Under the pieces are notes generated by a model that saw nothing but the letters and a program-made list of their open reading frames with translations, did no database searches and was not told where the DNA came from. A stretch of DNA of 17,051 nucleotides. It comes from Lachnospira sp. UBA5912. GTDB lineage: Bacteria; Bacillota; Clostridia; Lachnospirales; Lachnospiraceae. Location: NCBI GenBank assembly GCA_002435585.1, contig DJDY01000102.1, forward strand, positions 7,568 to 24,618, written 5' to 3'. Position 1 is the first letter of the stretch. Each line of letters opens with the position of its first letter. The position numbers were made by a program, and so were the translations under genes. This document shows, piece after piece, positions 15,656-17,051 of the stretch.

Positions 15656-16753
15656 ATGAAACTAGGAATCGTTGGTCTTCCAAATGTAGGTAAAAGTACA
15701 CTGTTTAATTCGCTGACTAAAGCAGGAGCAGAATCAGCCAATTATCCATTCTGTACAATAGACCCTAATGTAGGTATTGTTACAGTACCAGATGAGAGAC
15801 TTGATAAGCTTGCAGCACTTTATAATTCAGCAAAGATTACACCTGCTGTTATAGAGTTTGTTGATATAGCCGGACTTGTAAAGGGAGCAAGTAAGGGTGA
15901 AGGTCTTGGTAACCAGTTCCTTGCCAACATAAGGGAAGTGGATGCAATTGTACATGTTGTAAGATGTTTTGAGAATTCTAATATTGTACATGTGGATGGT
16001 TCGATTAATCCTGTAAGAGATATAGAGACAATTAATCTTGAACTTATATTCTCAGATATGGAAGTGCTTGAAAGAAGGCTTGCAAAGCAGAAGAGAGCTT
16101 CTTATAACAACAAGGATATTGCAAAGGAATGTGATCTTATAGAAAGATTACTTGCATTCCTTGAAGCTGGTAACCTGGCTAAGAATTTCGAATGCGAAGA
16201 CGAGGATGAAGAAGCATTTATGAAAGAGTATAATCTTCTTACAGCTAAGCCAGTTATATTTGCAGCTAATGTATCAGAAGATGATCTTGCAAATGATGGT
16301 GCGGATAATGAATATGTAGCACAGGTAAGGGAATATGCCAAGAAGGATAACTGCGAAGTATTTGTTATATGTGCACAGATAGAAGAAGAAATATCAGAAC
16401 TCGATGATGATGAGAAGAAGATGTTTCTTGATGATCTTGGAATCAGCTCATCAGGTCTTGACAAGCTTATAGCAGCAAGCTACAGAATACTTGGTCTTAT
16501 CAGTTATTTAACAGCAGGTGAGACAGAGACAAGAGCATGGACCATAACCAAGGGAACTAAAGCCCCAGGCGCAGCTGGTAAGATTCATAGTGATTTTGAA
16601 AGAGGCTTTATTAAGGCAGAGGTTGTTAACTATCAGGATCTTCTTGATTGTGGTACGTATGCCAAGGCTAAGGAAAAGGGACTTGTACGTATGGAAGGCA
16701 AGGATTATGTGGTTAAAGATGGCGATGTAATCCTTTTCCGCTTTAATGTATAG
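15656..16753 (+). CDS. ychF: Redox-regulated ATPase YchF (OLA1 family)
   Basis: YchF is a universally conserved Obg-related P-loop protein that prefers ATP over GTP and binds ribosomes; its exact role (stress response, translation) is still unsettled. Seen: GLPNVGKST at 7-15, DIAGLVKGASKGEGLGNQFL from residue 70, the coiled-coil helical insert (about 130-200), the NVSE motif in place of the GTP-specific NKxD, which fits the ATP preference, and a C-terminal TGS domain from about residue 280 (TRAWTITKGTKAPGAAGKIH). The 365 residues are typical. The start at 15656 is fixed from the left by an in-frame TAA at 15650-15652; the nearest upstream purine run is GGATAGG at 15638-15644, a weak and rather distant ribosome binding site. 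A strong terminator follows at 16821. Confidence 0.97.
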   Translation: MKLGIVGLPNVGKSTLFNSLTKAGAESANYPFCTIDPNVGIVTVPDERLDKLAALYNSAKITPAVIEFVDIAGLVKGASKGEGLGNQFLANIREVDAIVHVVRCFENSNIVHVDGSINPVRDIETINLELIFSDMEVLERRLAKQKRASYNNKDIAKECDLIERLLAFLEAGNLAKNFECEDEDEEAFMKEYNLLTAKPVIFAANVSEDDLANDGADNEYVAQVREYAKKDNCEVFVICAQIEEEISELDDDEKKMFLDDLGISSSGLDKLIAASYRILGLISYLTAGETETRAWTITKGTKAPGAAGKIHSDFERGFIKAEVVNYQDLLDCGTYAKAKEKGLVRMEGKDYVVKDGDVILFRFNV

Positions 16754-16820
16754 GAAAAAAGTGCGAACGCGTATGTTCGTGAGTGAATGATTAATAAAGA
16801 ATAAATTAAGATATAATAGT

Positions 16821-16863
16821 AAAAGGACTAGATAGTAAAATATATATACTATCTAGTCCTTTT
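16821..16863. terminator. Strong, symmetric intrinsic terminator after ychF
   Basis: Bases 16821-16837 are the exact reverse complement of 16847-16863: a 17-bp perfect stem with a nine-base AT loop. The arms start with AAAA and end with TTTT, so it can act in either direction, though its T-tail on each strand is short. It separates the stp-to-ychF group from the mraZ promoter. It sits 68 bases after the ychF stop. Confidence 0.85.
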
Positions 16864-16951
16864 GTTCTATGTTTGCGTATAAAAATTATATATGGGTGAA
16901 TATTTATTAAAAAATCTTATATCAAAATAGTGAAAAACGATTAGAAAACAC

Positions 16952-16980
16952 TTGTCTTTTTTATTAAAAAAGTATAAAAT
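16952..16980 (+). promoter_or_regulatory. Predicted mraZ (dcw cluster) promoter
   Basis: TTGTCT at 16952-16957 and TAAAAT at 16975-16980 (five of six matches to TATAAT) are 17 bases apart, preceded by a very A/T-rich stretch from 16885 that could serve as an UP element. TATAAA at 16973-16978 is an alternative -10 with 15-base spacing. Transcription would start near 16987, just before the operator array. Confidence 0.55.
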
Positions 16981-16990
16981 TGGCTATAAA

Positions 16991-17030
16991 GTGGAGCAAA
17001 GTGGTAGCAAGTGGAAGAAAGTGGTAGAAA
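16991..17030 (+). promoter_or_regulatory. MraZ operator: four 10-bp GTGG direct repeats
   Basis: Four units begin GTGG exactly every ten bases at 16991, 17001, 17011 and 17021, each with an A-rich second half (overall pattern AAAGTGG(A/T)). Known MraZ sites are short GTG/TGGG-type repeats spaced about one helical turn, placed just after the promoter of mraZ itself, and MraZ represses its own operon through them. Position, spacing and core all fit. The last unit runs into the ribosome binding site. Confidence 0.8.
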
Positions 17031-17045
17031 GGAGGAACGATTGCT

Positions 17046-17051
17046 ATGTTT
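17046..17051 (+). CDS. mraZ: Start of probable mraZ, first two codons only
   Basis: Only ATG TTT (Met-Phe) is inside the window. The start has a near-perfect ribosome binding site AAAGGAGG at 17028-17035, ten bases away. The call rests on context: the four-copy GTGG operator array immediately upstream and the MF start, which is typical of Firmicute MraZ proteins. MraZ is the DNA-binding autoregulator at the head of the dcw cluster (mraZ, rsmH, ftsL, pbp, and so on). The gene product itself cannot be seen here, so the identity is an inference. Confidence 0.65.

Noticed and set aside
16764..16779. CGAAC-N6-GTTCG palindrome after ychF, resembling a Firmicute LexA box
   Set aside because: The LexA/DinR box has four bases between GAAC and GTTC; here there are six. 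It is also far from the mraZ promoter and before a terminator, so it is more likely a chance dyad or part of the ychF 3' end.
1..17051. Mobile element, CRISPR array, tRNA/rRNA, defence or biosynthetic cluster
   Set aside because: I looked for transposase or integrase motifs, spaced palindromic repeats, clover-leaf sequences and unknown gene clusters; every sizeable gap is accounted for and every large gene belongs to a known housekeeping family.

Overview
This window looks like a chromosomal core-gene region from a low-GC member of the Clostridia, most likely Lachnospiraceae. The support is AT-rich DNA, heavy use of ATA, AGA and AAT codons, strong AAGG/GGAGG ribosome binding sites, the familiar clostridial run def-fmt-rsmB-rlmN-stp-prkC-rsgA-rpe, and protein signatures such as the clostridial-type Fhs and a meso-diaminopimelate-type MurE. 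Genus cannot be fixed by eye. All thirteen genes lie on the + strand. I see no tRNA, rRNA, CRISPR array, insertion sequence, prophage or defence gene.

Layout. (1) Bases 1-6858 hold a tight group: the C-terminal part of a FtsK/SpoIIIE DNA translocase, fhs (formate-tetrahydrofolate ligase), murE (peptidoglycan precursor ligase) and priA (replication restart helicase), the last two overlapping by 11 bases. (2) After a 166-base gap, 7025-10978 hold def, fmt, rsmB and rlmN, closed by a good intrinsic terminator. (3) 11207-16753 hold stp and prkC (a phosphatase/PASTA-kinase signalling pair), rsgA (ribosome-assembly GTPase), rpe and ychF, closed by a perfect 17-bp stem terminator. (4) The right end is the promoter, a four-copy 10-bp operator array, the ribosome binding site and the first two codons of what is very probably mraZ, the first gene of the division and cell wall (dcw) cluster.

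How they fit together. Fhs makes 10-formyl-tetrahydrofolate, the formyl donor for Fmt; Def later removes the formyl group from new proteins. RsmB and RlmN methylate 16S and 23S rRNA, and RsgA and YchF are ribosome-associated GTPase/ATPase factors, so most of the centre concerns translation. MurE, PrkC/Stp and the dcw start at the right edge concern cell wall growth and division, and FtsK and PriA concern chromosome segregation and replication restart.

I found no convincing undescribed multi-gene system. The most interesting signals are small: the 10-bp-phased GTGG array before mraZ, two perfect hairpins inside rsgA combined with its poor ribosome binding site, a stem-loop in the ychF leader, extra loops in Fmt and RsmB, and an Asn-codon repeat at the end of prkC.
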